Assembly: GCA_021432635.1 (NCBI GenBank)
Contig: MU270159.1
Span: 1 to 34,773 of the forward strand
Source: Thozetella sp. PMI_491
Taxonomy: Eukaryota > Ascomycota > Sordariomycetes > Chaetosphaeriales > Chaetosphaeriaceae
Direction of reading: 5' to 3'
Length of the DNA stretch: 34,773 nucleotides
A program made the position numbers and the translations under genes. The notes beneath the pieces are model-generated. The model was not told the origin of the DNA. It worked only from the letters and a program-made list of their open reading frames with translations, and did no database searches. Position 1 is the stretch's first letter; the number at the start of each line of letters is the position of its first letter. Positions 32,771-34,773 of this stretch are shown in pieces.

Positions 32771-34160
32771 TCAAAGCTGCACCGTTCCGAATAAATTAAA
32801 CAACCTTGGGAAGGAATTTTTCAGCTTAACAATAGCCTCTTCTCTGCGCCTCTTTCTTTTGGAACCTCCACCGTCCAACGCAGACATGGTGACAACTGAA
32901 CCAGCGGCACAAGTCCAACCACCAATGGCGGCGGGCATAGCGACCGGTGCTGCTGCCCCTGCCGTTAGTGCACTTAAAGCACACCCGCCCACAAAGGTCG
33001 CCATGCCCATTAGAGCACTGGTATCGCAGCTCCGGGATCTTGGCTGAATGACCTCGTCAAATCTTAGTTGGGCGAGGCGCTGTAAAATTTGGCGACAGGT
33101 TTGGACTGGCGCATCTTGTACTAGAAGACAGGCGAGAGATAGAGCGAAGTCGGCCGCATTCCACCATATGTTGAAATATTCCCAGTCGCGCCGAAGTTCG
33201 ATATAGTCTGTAGTGCATTAAGTAACTAGCACTGCATTATTCTTCAAGGGGGGCTTTGGGGCAAATACTTACATTCCGTGCAAAGGTTAGCGGCGTCCTC
33301 CCCCGAGAGTGCAACGCCAAGGTCCTGGATAGCATTAATCTGTCGAACCGTGTTCGAGGGCCAAACCGCGCCTCTCGAGTAGTTGGTGTTGTTTCCATAG
33401 TAGTCCCAGAACAGCTGGCCGTCAAGCTTCTGGAAGATGGTTATGGTTCGGGAGGTCCAGATGTCTTTTGGTACAAGGCAGATAGCGAAATGACGTCGAA
33501 AGTGCAAGGATGGAAGCATGGAAGGGATAGAAGCCAGGTCGACCTCGCTCCAAGGAATCGCTTGGGGTAGATCAGGAGGAGTACAAAATCCGTCGCTGAC
33601 AGTCCCGTAGGAGTGGATAGGGGGGCGAGTTACAAGTACAACGCAGTACTCTAGGCGTCCTGAAATATCTCCTGCCATGGCGGCGGAGAGCCTGAAGACT
33701 TTTCATTGAACATAACGACCTCTCATTTCCAAAGACGCTGGATCTCTCACCTTGGCTTTGTAGCAACAAGCAGATACAGGACCCCAAGCTCTCGATCTAG
33801 GTCCTGCCGGAGGTCTGCTAACATCTTAGTATGTTGAGTCCATTTAATCTTGGCGATAGCACCAAGAAGGGACTTCTTGACACGGCCAGAACCAAGATGA
33901 GGCTCAAACTCTGCGATTCTGCTAAAGTAATGTCGCAGTAGTCTTTGGGTGTTGCGAAATGCGCGTTTAATGTCCGGATCTTTTTGTAGACTGCTGCTCT
34001 GTACCAGCGTTGTGAGCCCCTCAACAAGCCGAATAAAGCGTCGGTATGTTTTTTTGTATCTTCGGAAGCCGTCTACAGCCTCACTTTTAAGGGCCGAGAT
34101 TACCTTCGAGAGGCCCTTAAGAAGTATGGCGATATCGCCCAAGCCGACACCGAAAGACAT
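32771..34160 (-). CDS. Protein with STAND/HeLo-like helical N-terminus, unknown function
   Basis: Exons 34160-33751, 33691-33273 and 33207-32771 (introns 59 and 65 bp, GTGAGA..CAG and GTAAGT..CAG) give 421 residues. The first about 135 residues begin MSFGVGLGDIAILLKGLSKV and are helical and charged. This is the style of the N-terminal domains placed in front of NACHT, ankyrin or kinase modules in fungal signalling proteins. No such module follows. The middle (residues about 140-280) is unassigned and contains GQLFWDYYGNN. The C-terminal part has a Gly/Ala-rich hydrophobic stretch (MGMATFVGGCALSALTAGAA onward, about 45 residues) followed by a very basic KRKRRRE cluster. That could be a membrane-inserting hairpin or a glycine-zipper-like segment. 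A role in incompatibility or cell death is speculative. Confidence 0.75.
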
Positions 34161-34773
34161 GTTTATAGAATTTTTTTAGATGAGAATAACTCAAGAACTA
34201 TGGGCTCCAAGGATTATTAGAAACGAGACAGAAAAGTTGATCCGAGGGAGGGGCTAGATACTGCAGAGTTTTTATCTAGGAAAGGCGACGCTCGAGGTGT
34301 GGGGAAGACAGACATGCTGTAATTCTACACTTTTGAGAGCCTGCTTAGACACATGCCCGCCTTTGAGACTGTGCTGTTTTGGGCCAATAAATGAATTGCC
34401 GAGGTGGATAGCACGAGGTAAAAAGAAAGCGCCCTGCCAAATTGATTGGTAGAAACCTGCAGAAGAATCAGCCTTCCCTGGTCTGATGACCTGAGAAAAC
34501 AGCCTGCAGTCTTCATTGTAGAGACCCTGCTCGTCGATACACTCGCGCTAGAGGATGTGCGGCTTTGAGTTCGCAAATAAATCACCGAGATTCAAATTTG
34601 GTGGGTAGCACGAGATGACAAGAAACCGTTCTGCAAATTTGTTTGTCGGAAGCCTGCTGGAGAAAACCCTCTTATTTGGGGTTGGGGGGGGGGGGGGGGT
34701 AAGTCACGACAGAGGACGTACACAGATAAGTAGCAATAATGCTGCTATTGCGTCTGTGCGGGGAACGGAGTAA
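34161..34773. other. Right-end intergenic with diverged tandem repeat
   Basis: No gene is supported. Two related segments, about 34386-34470 and about 34576-34676, share AATAAAT, CCGAG, TAGCACGAG, AAGAAA, CTGC.AAATT and CCTGC in the same order with a period near 190 bp. They are a decayed tandem duplication. Confidence 0.5.
34684..34700 (+). repeat. Poly-G homopolymer, 17 G
   Basis: Seventeen consecutive G as given, the same length as the run at 28181. Exact length may be unreliable. Confidence 0.8.

Noticed and set aside
1..34773. tRNA or rRNA genes
   Set aside because: I saw no convincing cloverleaf or rRNA core sequence by eye; a covariance-model search would be needed to be sure.

Overview
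The window looks like a piece of a filamentous ascomycete (Pezizomycotina) genome. Introns are short (50-90 bp, GTAAGT-like donors, CTAAC/CTGAC branch sites). Protein families are typical of these fungi: HET domain, Zn(II)2Cys6 regulator, UstYa/DUF3328, yapsin-like protease. A block of AT-rich, CpG-poor sequence carries the C-to-T and G-to-A damage expected of repeat-induced point mutation (RIP). I cannot name the species.

Layout. 1-5718 is a Ty1/Copia retrotransposon lying on the minus strand, ruined by RIP but still readable as integrase, reverse transcriptase and start of RNase H. It is bounded by two related LTRs that point towards each other instead of being direct repeats. 6725-9235 is a HET-domain protein (+). 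9611-10979 is an FAD monooxygenase (-) and 11627-13768 a Zn2Cys6 transcription factor (-). 15472-17653 is a secreted aspartic protease with a long Ser/Thr tail (+). 18017-20435 is an ankyrin protein with a helical N-terminal domain (-). 21154-22958 is a DHA1-type MFS transporter (-), divergent from 23331-24824, a bacterial-type homospermidine synthase (+). 25386-26168 is a secreted precursor built of five near-identical repeats, one per exon (-), divergent from 26981-27884, a UstYa/DUF3328 oxidase (+). 28547-30519 is a multi-pass membrane protein broken by one in-frame TAG (-). 31287-32218 is a probably GPI-anchored Cys-rich surface protein (+). 32771-34160 is a protein with a STAND/HeLo-like helical N-terminus (-).

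How the genes may work together. The strongest system is at 25.4-27.9 kb. A signal peptide followed by five copies of a 30-residue unit with the invariant core VHVLCDAIGDEACAG sits head-to-head with a DUF3328 oxidase that has both HxxHC motifs. That is the minimal logic of a dikaritin-type fungal RiPP locus. However, the core has no Tyr, Phe or Trp, carries two cysteines, and the repeats lack KR Kex2 sites, so the product would differ from ustiloxin, phomopsin or asperipin. A second possible functional pair is homospermidine synthase with the divergent MFS transporter (polyamine synthesis and export, inferred). The HET, ankyrin and HeLo-like proteins suggest allorecognition or defence-type genes around the metabolic loci.

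All exon boundaries were worked out by hand from frame continuity, splice consensus and family motifs. The frames close in every multi-exon model, except for the one in-frame TAG reported at 29009-29011, but a few splice choices are uncertain and are marked.
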